Both the position numbers and the translations under genes were made by a program. From contig DHKK01000120.1 in NCBI GenBank assembly GCA_002404795.1, positions 977 to 11,237 on the forward strand: a stretch of DNA of 10,261 nt, read 5' to 3'. The notes below the pieces were generated by a model that worked only from the letters and a program-made list of their open reading frames with translations, had not been told where the DNA came from and did not search any database. Shown piece after piece: positions 1-6,490 of the stretch (positions are counted from its first letter, which is position 1; every line of letters starts with the position of its first letter). The DNA is from Clostridiales bacterium UBA4696 (lineage in GTDB: Bacteria > Bacillota > Clostridia > Oscillospirales > Oscillospiraceae).

Positions 1-138
1 CTCTCCAACGAGAGCATCGCCGAAATTGCAGCTTCTGTTGGCTTTGGTGACCCAAACTATTTCTCCCGCGTCTTCACCCAGATCATCGGCATCCCGCCCA
101 CAGAGTTCCGCAAGCGGTTCCATCAAAATGACGCTTGA
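1..138 (+). CDS. AraC-family transcriptional regulator, C-terminal fragment (5' end outside window)
   Basis: The reading frame is open from the first base and ends at TGA 136-138, giving 45 residues. They form the second helix-turn-helix of an AraC/XylS DNA-binding domain: the stretch NESIAEIAASVGF, then DPNYFSRVF, then a Gly-Ile-Pro-Pro-Thr-Glu-Phe-Arg ending. This is the classic AraC-family signature at the extreme C-terminus, so the protein ends where the family normally ends. The N-terminal sensing domain lies outside the window, so the ligand and targets cannot be named. The gene is convergent with the truncated MocR gene at 277-1371, and a hairpin at 176-203 lies between them. Confidence 0.9.
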   Translation, partial: LSNESIAEIAASVGFGDPNYFSRVFTQIIGIPPTEFRKRFHQNDA

Positions 139-175
139 CTGCATCTGCATGGCAAAACTCATCAGATAATCAACG

Positions 176-203
176 AAGGCCTTCCGGGAAACCGAAAGGC
201 CTT
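176..203. terminator. Hairpin between convergent genes, probable (weak) bidirectional terminator
   Basis: The arms AAGGCCTTCCGG (176-187) and CCGAAAGGCCTT (192-203) enclose a GAAA tetraloop. On the + strand one C-A mismatch interrupts the 12-bp stem; on the - strand RNA the same position is a G-U wobble, so it folds slightly better for leftward transcripts. The U tract is poor on both sides: TTTGCTTGCT after the + hairpin and CGTTGATT after the - hairpin. It sits between the ends of the AraC fragment (138) and the leftward operon (277), which supports a terminator role. The rest of 139-276 holds no gene that I can recognise. Confidence 0.55.
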
Positions 204-276
204 TGCTTGCTCTGAGCGGTATTTCGTTGTTGTCCTTATGCGTGTTCGCCTATCGGCCGTCCTGTTTTTTGCTTTT

Positions 277-1371
277 TTATTCGGATTTCCCTTTGTTCTG
301 CCGCCGCAGGCGGTTGAGATGCCGCTCAAAATAGCCCTGGGAGATGAACCGGGCGAGCACATACTGGTCAAACAGTGGCACCGAGCAGGAGTAGAAGCCG
401 AGCTGTTCGCGGTAGCGCGCCATCAGCGCCTCCGGCAGCACCATGTAGCCCATACGCATGGACGGCGCGAGCGAATGCGAGAACGTGTTGATGTAGATCA
501 CGCAGCCGCGCCGGTCCATGGAATAGAGCGTCTGCAGGGGCTTTTTGTTCTCGGAAAATTCCGAGTCAAAATCGTCCTCGATCAAAATCGCGTCCCGCCC
601 GGCGGCCCAGGCGAGATATTCGCTGCGCTTGGCGGCGGAGGTCGTGATGCCGGTCGGGAAGCTGTGGAACGGCGTGACATGCAGGACGGAGGCGCCGGTG
701 CGCTGCAGCGCGTCCGCGCGGATGCCGTCGTCCGACATCGGCAGCAGCTCGCAGACCGCGCCGTTGGCCGCGTAGACCTGCCGGACCTTCTCATAGCCCG
801 GATCCTCCAGCCCGTAGACCCGGCCCCGCCCCAGCAGCTGCACGACGAGCCCGTAGAGATACTCCGCGCCGGAGCCGATCACGATGCACTCCGGCTGGGC
901 GAGCATCCCGCGGTAGCGCAGCAGATATTCCGCGATCGCGTTCCGCAGCTCTGCGCAGCCGTAGTGCGGCGGCTTTTCCAGCAGCCGCGTGCCGCAGTCG
1001 GCGATGACCTCGCGCATGAGCTTCGTCAGCGCGGAATAGCGGAAGCCGTAGCCGGAGGCCTCCTGCACGGGCGCGTCGTCCGCGGGCAGCATCCGCAGCC
1101 GCGGCTGCGCCACGGCGCCGGAGGGCAGGCGGGAGATGGCGCTGACATAATAGCCGCTGCGCGGCTTTGCCGCGAGATACCCCTCGTCCACCAGCTGCTC
1201 ATACGCGCCGGAGACCGTGGCGATGCTCACATGCAGATGCTCGGCCAGCGCCCGCTTGGACGGCAGCTTCTGCCCGGGCAGGAGCTCGGCCCGCAGGATA
1301 TCCTCCCGGATGCAGGTGTAGAGCCGGTAATATTTCGGCTGTCCGCTGCCGGACAGATCATAGGTCAGCAT
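277..1371 (-). CDS. MocR-type (GntR HTH + aminotransferase-like) regulator, C-terminally short and lacking the PLP lysine
   Basis: Residues about 3-77 form a GntR-type winged helix: YRLYTCIREDIL, then LPGQKLPSKRALAEHL, then SIATVSGAYEQLVDEGYL and a GYYV wing. The remainder is a class-I aminotransferase-like (MocR) domain with LEDPGY, HVTPFHSFPTGIT and IEDDFDSEF (Asp/Phe around 265-272). MocR proteins normally bind PLP through a lysine in a TFSKxLAPxxRxGY motif. Here the motif reads TFSHSLAPSMRMGY, with His299 (codon 475-477) in place of lysine. The usual Tyr and Arg around DDYDSEFR are Phe and Ser. The protein stops at 364 residues just after HLNRLRR, while the family usually runs to about 450-500, and no frame downstream continues the homology. 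The start lies 4 bases after the DUF2804 stop, so translation is probably coupled. DNA binding looks intact but PLP sensing is doubtful. A decaying gene is possible, although the long clean frame argues against it. Confidence 0.85.
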   Translation of the reverse strand: MLTYDLSGSGQPKYYRLYTCIREDILRAELLPGQKLPSKRALAEHLHVSIATVSGAYEQLVDEGYLAAKPRSGYYVSAISRLPSGAVAQPRLRMLPADDAPVQEASGYGFRYSALTKLMREVIADCGTRLLEKPPHYGCAELRNAIAEYLLRYRGMLAQPECIVIGSGAEYLYGLVVQLLGRGRVYGLEDPGYEKVRQVYAANGAVCELLPMSDDGIRADALQRTGASVLHVTPFHSFPTGITTSAAKRSEYLAWAAGRDAILIEDDFDSEFSENKKPLQTLYSMDRRGCVIYINTFSHSLAPSMRMGYMVLPEALMARYREQLGFYSCSVPLFDQYVLARFISQGYFERHLNRLRRQNKGKSE

Positions 1372-1375
1372 CGCC

Positions 1376-2413
1376 CTACCACTTGTTTTCGACCTTCTCG
1401 GCGAAGCCGAAGAAGTCGCGCACGGGCAGGACCGTCCCGTCGTCGAGCGTGATGCGGCCCGTAAAGCGGCCGAAGACCTGATGCTGGTCCGAGAGCACCA
1501 CGCCCGCGCTCATGAACGCGCTGCGGTCAAGCACGGGGGTGAAGTTCATGTAGAACCGGTTGTCGTCGCTGGTGAAGACCCAGGGCTTCATGAAGTCCTC
1601 AAAGCCGTCCTCGTCCATGGGGATCTCAAATCTGACCTCGCTGAGCTTGTGGATCCTGCCGTCGTAGAACAGCACGTTTTCCGTCGCGGCCCCGGTACTG
1701 CCGAAGCCGTAGCCGATGTTCCAGCCGAACGGCACGCCGTCGAGCTCGCCCGAGGCGCTGCCCCAGTACCAGGTGTTGTGGTAGGTCCACACGCCGCGGC
1801 CCCAGTCGAGCACGGCGAAGAATTTGTCCTTCGTCAGCTCGAACCGGCGATCGCCCAGTTCGATCCAGCCCTCGGCGCGCATGCAGTTGATCTTCTGGTT
1901 GTAGTAAAAATGGCCGGGCTTGTCAAAGGGCGTGGCGATGACCATGCTCTCGATCGGCTCGTCGGAGAGCTGGACGATGCCCTCGATCGCGTCCTTGCCC
2001 CGGAACTTGTCCATGTGGAACGAGAGCTTGCGCAGCCCGTCCTCATGGTAGAAGGTCATGGCGTAGCCGCCCCTGGCGATCTCGCTTGCGCCGTCAGTTG
2101 AGGATTCCGGCAGGTGCGTTTTGCCCAGCGGCAGGGCGCGCATGCGGCTCGTGGTCTGCTCCCAGCCCTCGTCAAAGTGCAGGAAGGAGATGGAGTCGAG
2201 GCCCATGTAGCCGTTGTCCGCGATGGTGAGCGCGAGGCCGATATGGCCGTCGGTGATGAGATAATAGTCCCATTCCTTGATGCGCATGGGGCTGGCCTTG
2301 ATATCCGCGCGGCGGTAGACGGGCAGGAGCGAGCGGGCCCAGCCGGGCTCGAGCAGATCGCCGTCCTTGCCGAGCAGCGGCGCAGAGGTGGTGATTTCAT
2401 GCTGCTGTCTCAT
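1376..2413 (-). CDS. DUF2804 family protein
   Basis: The 345-residue protein has no signal peptide or membrane segment, so it is probably cytoplasmic. It matches what I know of DUF2804 (PF10974): an N-terminal LLGKDGDLLEPGWAR and YRRADI segment, KEWDYY at 46-51, an aromatic-rich core with DWGRGVW (203-209), YWGSASG (216-222) and GWNIGYG (230-236), and an FFGFAEKVENKW ending. The family has no established reaction. Its Trp/Tyr/Gly-rich beta-strand composition recalls the lipocalin-like AttH/CrtC fold, which binds hydrophobic molecules, but that link is my inference. The ATG overlaps the stop of the alpha/beta hydrolase gene as ATGA (2410-2413), and a perfect AAGGAGG (complement of 2421-2427) sits 7 bases upstream, inside the hydrolase gene. 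The length and both ends look complete. Confidence 0.85.
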   Translation of the reverse strand: MRQQHEITTSAPLLGKDGDLLEPGWARSLLPVYRRADIKASPMRIKEWDYYLITDGHIGLALTIADNGYMGLDSISFLHFDEGWEQTTSRMRALPLGKTHLPESSTDGASEIARGGYAMTFYHEDGLRKLSFHMDKFRGKDAIEGIVQLSDEPIESMVIATPFDKPGHFYYNQKINCMRAEGWIELGDRRFELTKDKFFAVLDWGRGVWTYHNTWYWGSASGELDGVPFGWNIGYGFGSTGAATENVLFYDGRIHKLSEVRFEIPMDEDGFEDFMKPWVFTSDDNRFYMNFTPVLDRSAFMSAGVVLSDQHQVFGRFTGRITLDDGTVLPVRDFFGFAEKVENKW

Positions 2414-3354
2414 TGTATGACCTCCTTGGATGTGTATTTGTTCAGAAAGTCTGCAAGCGCCGCCTGTACGCGCGGGCGGTCGACCAGATAACTGTAGCCG
2501 TGCTTTGCCCCGTCGACGAGGAGGAGCTGCTTTTCCGAGGTGCAGGCGTCATAGGCGGCCTGCGACATGGAGCAGGGGACGAAGGAGTCCGCTGTGCCGT
2601 GAAGGAACAAAATGGGGCACCTCGTTTTCGATACCGCGTCCAGCGTAGACGCCTCATTGATAGAGAAGCCCGCGAAGGTGCGTGTGCAGACATCCATCAG
2701 CGCCAGCAGCGGCCCTGCCGGGAGCCATCTCACGCGCGAGCGCAGCACGCTTCTTATGATCGCCTCCGGAGAGGAGAAGCCGCAGTCGGCGATCACACCC
2801 CGCACGGACGGCGGAAGCTCCAGCGCGGAGGCCAGCAGGACCGTCGTCGCGCCCATCGAAAGCCCGCCCAGAAACAGCGGGTGGTCCGGGCCAAAGTGCT
2901 TTTCTGCGTACTGTGCCCATGTGGCGGCATCCCGGCGCTCATGGATGCCGAAAGTGATATATACGCCCTCCGACTGTCCGTGCGCGCGTTCGTCGACGAC
3001 GAGCAGGTCATAGCCGAGCGAATAGTAGTAGGGCAGGACGATCGAAAAATCGATCACCCAGCTCGACCGGTAGCCGTGGAACAGCAGGATCGTGCCCTTT
3101 GCGCCAGGCTGCTGCAGAAGCTGCCCATGCAGGCGCAGACCGTCGTAAGACGGCAGAAAAATATCTTCGGCATCCCGCATCAGAGAAACGCCCGCGAGAA
3201 TTTCCTCCGTCTGTTCGGCACGGCCCCATTTGGCAATGACCGCCGGTTTCGTGAGATCCGGGACCGGCCCGCGGCGGCAGGCGATCAGAAACAAGACGAT
3301 CCCCAGCAGAACGACCGCGAGCAGCGCGGCCAGTATGATCCACAGCGCCGTCAT
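2410..3354 (-). CDS. Membrane-anchored alpha/beta hydrolase (serine esterase/lipase-like)
   Basis: The 314-residue protein has one N-terminal hydrophobic helix (residues 4-25, LWIILAALLAVVLLGIVLFLIA) followed by Cys-Arg-Arg, which should anchor it to the membrane. The polarity of the anchor (catalytic domain outside or inside) is not certain from the sequence. The catalytic domain has the oxyanion loop HGYR at 93-96, the nucleophile elbow GLSMGA with Ser166, the acid Asp256 in HGTADSFVP, and His285 in GAKHGYS, so a full Ser-Asp-His triad is present. The VDERAHGQSEG segment (120-130) is typical of the family. The substrate cannot be told; esters, lipids or peptides are all possible. The start overlaps the PAP2 stop as ATGA (3351-3354), and the ribosome site is weak (AAGAAGG or AAGGCGG), which fits translational coupling. 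The neighbouring PAP2 phosphatase makes a lipid substrate plausible. Confidence 0.88.
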   Translation of the reverse strand: MTALWIILAALLAVVLLGIVLFLIACRRGPVPDLTKPAVIAKWGRAEQTEEILAGVSLMRDAEDIFLPSYDGLRLHGQLLQQPGAKGTILLFHGYRSSWVIDFSIVLPYYYSLGYDLLVVDERAHGQSEGVYITFGIHERRDAATWAQYAEKHFGPDHPLFLGGLSMGATTVLLASALELPPSVRGVIADCGFSSPEAIIRSVLRSRVRWLPAGPLLALMDVCTRTFAGFSINEASTLDAVSKTRCPILFLHGTADSFVPCSMSQAAYDACTSEKQLLLVDGAKHGYSYLVDRPRVQAALADFLNKYTSKEVIQ

Positions 3355-4310
3355 GCCGCCTTGCCCTTCTTTCCGATTTTTGCAAAGAACGGGAACGTGA
3401 GCGGCCAGACGATGCCGGCAAAGATGACGATCACAAAATACCGCACGAAGCTCTCTGCCTGCGACCCTGCAAACAGCGCCAGCAGCACCGGCTTGAGTCC
3501 CGCCTTGATCGCAACGATCAGCGCCAGCCCCAAAACCAGCTTCAAAACCTGCCCCCAGAACGGTGCATGCACGTCAAACCGGAGCTTTTTCTCATCGGCA
3601 AAATACACGATCAGAAAGCCGAGCAGCGCGCCCATCATGGTGTACGCGTTTTTCAGGCCGTGCGTGATGTTGGCAAGATCCTCAATGCTCGCGGGCCTGT
3701 CGCACCGGGCAAGGGACGAGAAGGACGAGAGGGACGAGGCATAGACCAGATACCCGCCGCAGAGCGCCGCCGCGCCGAGCAGGATCCACGGCGTGGCCTT
3801 TTTTGCGGCCTGCTCCGTCCGGAACGCGGGATAGAACGCCGCGGCCAGCGCCAGCGCCAGCACGAACGACACGCCCACATCCAGCGGCGTGTGCACGCCC
3901 AGATACATCCGCGAAAACGGCACGAGCACCATCAGCACCGCGCACACGATTCGCACCCATTTCTCCTTCCGGCAGGCAAAGAGCGAGGCCGTCGTGCCGA
4001 CGATGTTCTGCGTGTGGCCGGAGGGGAAGGAGTAGCCGGTCGCGTCCGCGCGGGCGGCCTCCACGATCTGAAACTCCGGGTCGAGCACCCACGGGCGCGG
4101 GATGCGGAAGGCGAGCTTGAGAAACTGGTTGCAGATCGTGCCGAACGCGCCGACCAGAAACACATAATACCCCTGCCGCTTATCGATGCACCAGAACATC
4201 AGCAGCGCCGCTGCCATAAACGCCAGCTCCGAGCCGAAATACGTCAGGCCGGAGAAAAAACCGTCCAGCACGGCGGTCCGCCCGGCCGCGAGAAGACGCA
4301 GAAATCCCAT
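3351..4310 (-). CDS. PAP2-family integral membrane phosphatase
   Basis: I chose ATG 4310, giving 319 residues, because an AGGAGG (complement of 4318-4323) lies 7 bases upstream; an in-frame TTG at 4331 would add 7 residues but has no ribosome site. The three PAP2 signature motifs are complete: K65-x6-R72-P73 (KLAFRIPRP), PSGH at 96-99 with the His99 acid/base, and S133-R134-x5-H140-x3-D144 (SRMYLGVHTPLD). About seven to eight hydrophobic helices are visible, including the Leu/Ala-rich stretches after the active site and two near the C-terminus. Family members remove phosphate from lipid phosphates such as phosphatidate, undecaprenyl pyrophosphate or sphingoid phosphates, usually on the outer membrane face; the substrate here is unknown. 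A Ser-Ser-Leu/Phe repeat lies in the linker after the core (DNA 3711-3738). It is the first gene of the leftward operon, directly after its promoter. Confidence 0.9.
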   Translation of the reverse strand: MGFLRLLAAGRTAVLDGFFSGLTYFGSELAFMAAALLMFWCIDKRQGYYVFLVGAFGTICNQFLKLAFRIPRPWVLDPEFQIVEAARADATGYSFPSGHTQNIVGTTASLFACRKEKWVRIVCAVLMVLVPFSRMYLGVHTPLDVGVSFVLALALAAAFYPAFRTEQAAKKATPWILLGAAALCGGYLVYASSLSSFSSLARCDRPASIEDLANITHGLKNAYTMMGALLGFLIVYFADEKKLRFDVHAPFWGQVLKLVLGLALIVAIKAGLKPVLLALFAGSQAESFVRYFVIVIFAGIVWPLTFPFFAKIGKKGKAA

Positions 4311-4342
4311 TCCAGAACCTCCTGAGATCAAGATACAGATTC

Positions 4343-4371
4343 AGTATATCACCAAATCCGCAATTTGCCAA
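4343..4371 (-). promoter_or_regulatory. Promoter of the PAP2-hydrolase-DUF2804-MocR operon
   Basis: On the - strand the -35 is TTGGCA (complement of 4366-4371) and the -10 is TATACT (complement of 4343-4348), with a 17-base spacer (4349-4365). Both hexamers differ from the sigma-70/sigma-A consensus by one base each and the spacing is optimal. Transcription should start near 4336, leaving a leader of about 25 bases with AGGAGG before ATG 4310. This also explains why the upstream TTG at 4331 is an unlikely start. Confidence 0.8.
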
Positions 4372-4389
4372 GCCGCTTTGCCGGGCTTG
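4369..4389. promoter_or_regulatory. Candidate operator: dyad midway between divergent promoters
   Basis: CAAGCC (4369-4374) and GGCTTG (4384-4389) form a perfect 6-bp inverted repeat with a 9-base spacer. Its centre, 4379, is exactly the midpoint of the two opposing -35 elements (4366-4371 and 4387-4392), and each half-site overlaps one of them. That geometry suits a protein controlling both operons at once. No regulator can be assigned from the sequence; the MocR-type protein of the leftward operon is one candidate. Short dyads arise by chance in GC-rich DNA, so this is tentative. Confidence 0.4.
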
Positions 4390-4417
4390 CTTTTTTCAGT
4401 AAATATAGTATTATGAT
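4387..4417 (+). promoter_or_regulatory. Probable promoter of the TIGR04255-pepT-lplA operon
   Basis: An AT-rich island stands out in otherwise GC-rich DNA. A -35-like TTGCTT (4387-4392) is followed by TATTAT (4409-4414) with a 16-base spacer, or by TATGAT (4412-4417) with a less favourable 19-base spacer. Transcription would start around 4420-4424, about 25 bases before the ATG at 4446. The exact -10 is uncertain. Confidence 0.6.
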
Positions 4418-4445
4418 ATAAAATGTTGTGAAAGGTGAGTGCGCC

Positions 4446-5231
4446 ATGTTTTCCAATGATGAACGCGTGATCTATGCCAAACGGCAGCTGGTCGAGGTCA
4501 TCTGCCAGCTGCGCTTCCCGGAGATCCTGAAGATCGACGTCAGCGAGCCCGCGGACTTCCAGGAGCGGATCCGCCGCGGCTATCCGCAGTATGAGAAGAA
4601 GATCGAGCAGCTGCCGCCGCAGATGGTAAACGGCAAGCCCGTGCCGCAGGGGACGGTCAACAACTATCAGTTCGTCTCCGCCGAGGGCCAGTGGCGCGTG
4701 AGCCTGACTAAGGGATTTATCGCCCTTTCCACCTACGGCTATACCCGCTGGGAGGATTTTGCCCAACGGCTCGACCGGGTGCTGGCCGCCTTCATCGAGA
4801 CCTATCATCCCTCGTGGTTCACGCGCGTGGGCCTGCGGTATGTCAACGCCTTCCGCCGCGAAGCGCTGGGGCTGGACGGGATGCTCTGGAAGGAGCTCAT
4901 CACCCCCGGCTTCCTCGGCCTGATGGGCGAGGAGGACGCACAGGAGACGGCGTTTTTGAAGCACGAGCTCTCCGCCACCTTCCAGGTGCCGGGTGGGGCA
5001 AAGGCCAACGTCAAATCCGGCCCGGGCCTGCTGCGCAAGGTCAACAACCGCACCCGCGAGACGACCGAGGAAAAGGTCTTCATGCTGGACCTCGATCTGT
5101 TCATGGACAGCAAGATCGAGCTCGGGCAGGCCGTCCCGGCTCTCAACATCGTCCACGAAAACGCCGGGAGCCTGTTCCGCGCGGCTCTGACCGACACGCT
5201 CTCGGACGCCATGGAACCGCAGAAGGCCTGA
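4446..5231 (+). CDS. TIGR04255 family protein (sporadically distributed, function unknown)
   Basis: The protein has 261 residues from ATG 4446, preceded by AAAGGTGAG (4431-4439). An in-frame GTG at 4428 would add six residues but overlaps the likely transcript start and has no ribosome site. The N-terminal block (residues 14-30) QLVEVICQLRFPEILKI, followed by EPADFQERIR and a Tyr-Pro, is the recognisable hallmark of the TIGR04255 family. The C-terminus, with MDSKIELGQAVPALNIVHE and FRAALTDTLSDAMEP, also fits that family. There is no signal peptide, membrane helix or recognisable catalytic motif, so a soluble cytoplasmic protein is likely. The family's role is not established to my knowledge. 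It is the first gene of a rightward operon, 28 bases before pepT, which points to co-expression without revealing a function. Confidence 0.78.
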   Translation: MFSNDERVIYAKRQLVEVICQLRFPEILKIDVSEPADFQERIRRGYPQYEKKIEQLPPQMVNGKPVPQGTVNNYQFVSAEGQWRVSLTKGFIALSTYGYTRWEDFAQRLDRVLAAFIETYHPSWFTRVGLRYVNAFRREALGLDGMLWKELITPGFLGLMGEEDAQETAFLKHELSATFQVPGGAKANVKSGPGLLRKVNNRTRETTEEKVFMLDLDLFMDSKIELGQAVPALNIVHENAGSLFRAALTDTLSDAMEPQKA

Positions 5232-5259
5232 ACCGGCCGCACATGAAAGGAGCAATACA

Positions 5260-6477
5260 ATGACTGTCATTGATCGATTTCTGAAACTGGTCTCCTACCC
5301 CACCACCTCGGATGAGAACGCGGAGACCTGCCCCTCGACGCCGCGGCAGCTGGCGCTTGCCGAGGAGCTGGTCCGGCAGATGCAGGACATGGGCATCACC
5401 GACGCGCATGTCGACGCAGACGGCTACGTCTACGGCACGATCCCGGCCAACTGCGAAAAGAATATCCCTGTCTACGGCCTCATCGCCCACATGGATACCT
5501 CGCCGGATGCCCCGGGCGAGAACATCCGCGCCCGCATCACCGAGGCCTACACCGGCGGCGACGTGGTGCTGAACGAGGAAAAGCACATCGTCCTTTCCCC
5601 GGAGGAATATCCGCAGCTGAAAAACGCCGTCGGCAAGCGCCTGATCGTCACTGACGGCACGACGCTCCTCGGTGCGGACGACAAGGCCGGCGTGGCGGAG
5701 ATCCTGTCCGCGGCCGAGCTGCTGCTCACGTCTGACCGCGCGCACGGCACCGTGAAGCTCGCCTTCACGCCCGATGAGGAGATCGGCCGCGGCGCGGACC
5801 GGTTCGACGTCGCGGGCTTCGGCGCGGATTACGCCTATACCGTCGACGGCGGGGCCATCGGCGAGCTGGAATACGAGAATTTCAACGCCGCGAGCGCGAA
5901 GATCGTCATCCGCGGCAAGTCCATCCACCCCGGCTCTGCCAAGGGGCAGATGGTCAACGCCGCGCTCGTCGCCATGGAGCTGCACGGGCTGCTGCCCGCG
6001 CTCGAAACGCCGTACTACACCGACGGCTACGAGGGCTTCTACCACCTGACCGATCTGCAGGGCGAGACGGAGCAGGCGGAGCTGCACTATATCATCCGCG
6101 ACCATGACCGCGCGAAGTTTGAAGACCGCAAGGCCGTCATGCAGAAGGTCTGCGCCGAGATCGACCGCCGCTACGGCGCCGGGACCGTGGAGCTCACGCT
6201 GCGCGACAGCTATTACAACATGAAAGAGAAGATCGAGCCCTGCATGTTCCTGATCGAAAACGCGAAACAGGCCATGGAGCAGCTCGGCATCGAGCCGAAG
6301 ATCGTCCCCATCCGCGGCGGCACGGACGGCGCGCGGCTCTCGTTCGAGGGTCTGCCGTGCCCGAACCTCTGCACGGGCGGCGAAAACTTCCACGGCCGGT
6401 TCGAATACATCCCGGCTGAGGATATGGAGAGCATCACGCAGCTTCTGGCCGTGATGCTCTGGAATCTGGCAGAATAA
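5260..6477 (+). CDS. pepT: Peptidase T (tripeptide aminopeptidase, M20B)
   Basis: This is a cytoplasmic dizinc aminopeptidase that removes the N-terminal residue from tripeptides, completing peptide breakdown. The 405 residues match the usual length of about 408. The M20 metal site is complete: His77 with Asp79 in AHMDTSP, bridging Asp140 in LLGADDKAG, the catalytic base Glu173 and ligand Glu174 in TPDEEIGRG, Asp196 in YTVDGGAIGELEYENFNAA, and His378 in GGENFHGRFEY. The dimerisation (lid) domain lies around residues 208-320, including GKSIHPGSAKGQMVNA. The start has AAAGGAG (5246-5252) 7 bases upstream. It lies 28 bases after the TIGR04255 gene and 13 bases before lplA, so all three are probably one transcript. 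Nothing in the sequence is damaged. Confidence 0.96.
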   Translation: MTVIDRFLKLVSYPTTSDENAETCPSTPRQLALAEELVRQMQDMGITDAHVDADGYVYGTIPANCEKNIPVYGLIAHMDTSPDAPGENIRARITEAYTGGDVVLNEEKHIVLSPEEYPQLKNAVGKRLIVTDGTTLLGADDKAGVAEILSAAELLLTSDRAHGTVKLAFTPDEEIGRGADRFDVAGFGADYAYTVDGGAIGELEYENFNAASAKIVIRGKSIHPGSAKGQMVNAALVAMELHGLLPALETPYYTDGYEGFYHLTDLQGETEQAELHYIIRDHDRAKFEDRKAVMQKVCAEIDRRYGAGTVELTLRDSYYNMKEKIEPCMFLIENAKQAMEQLGIEPKIVPIRGGTDGARLSFEGLPCPNLCTGGENFHGRFEYIPAEDMESITQLLAVMLWNLAE

Positions 6478-6490
6478 AAAGGAGAAACAA

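Noticed and set aside
139..276. Possible missing C-terminal part of the MocR protein in another frame (frameshift)
   Set aside because: None of the three leftward frames past 277 resembles the MocR C-terminus, so a simple frameshift or sequencing error does not explain the truncation.
238..1452. Long + strand open frame opposite the MocR gene
   Set aside because: It is an antisense shadow caused by GC-rich third positions; its Arg/Ala/His-rich translation resembles no family, while the - strand frame is a clear MocR protein.
2413..3744. Long + strand frame opposite the hydrolase and PAP2 genes
   Set aside because: It spans the junction of two well-supported genes on the other strand and resembles no protein family.
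4311..4331. Upstream TTG start for the PAP2 gene at 4331
   Set aside because: No ribosome site precedes it and it is within a few bases of the predicted transcript start; ATG 4310 has AGGAGG at ideal distance.
4428..4445. GTG start at 4428 for the TIGR04255 protein
   Set aside because: It would begin almost at the transcript start and it overlaps the ribosome site of ATG 4446; family similarity starts after the ATG.
5143..6393. Long - strand open frame opposite pepT
   Set aside because: pepT on the + strand has a complete active site and a good ribosome site; the opposite frame is a codon-bias shadow.
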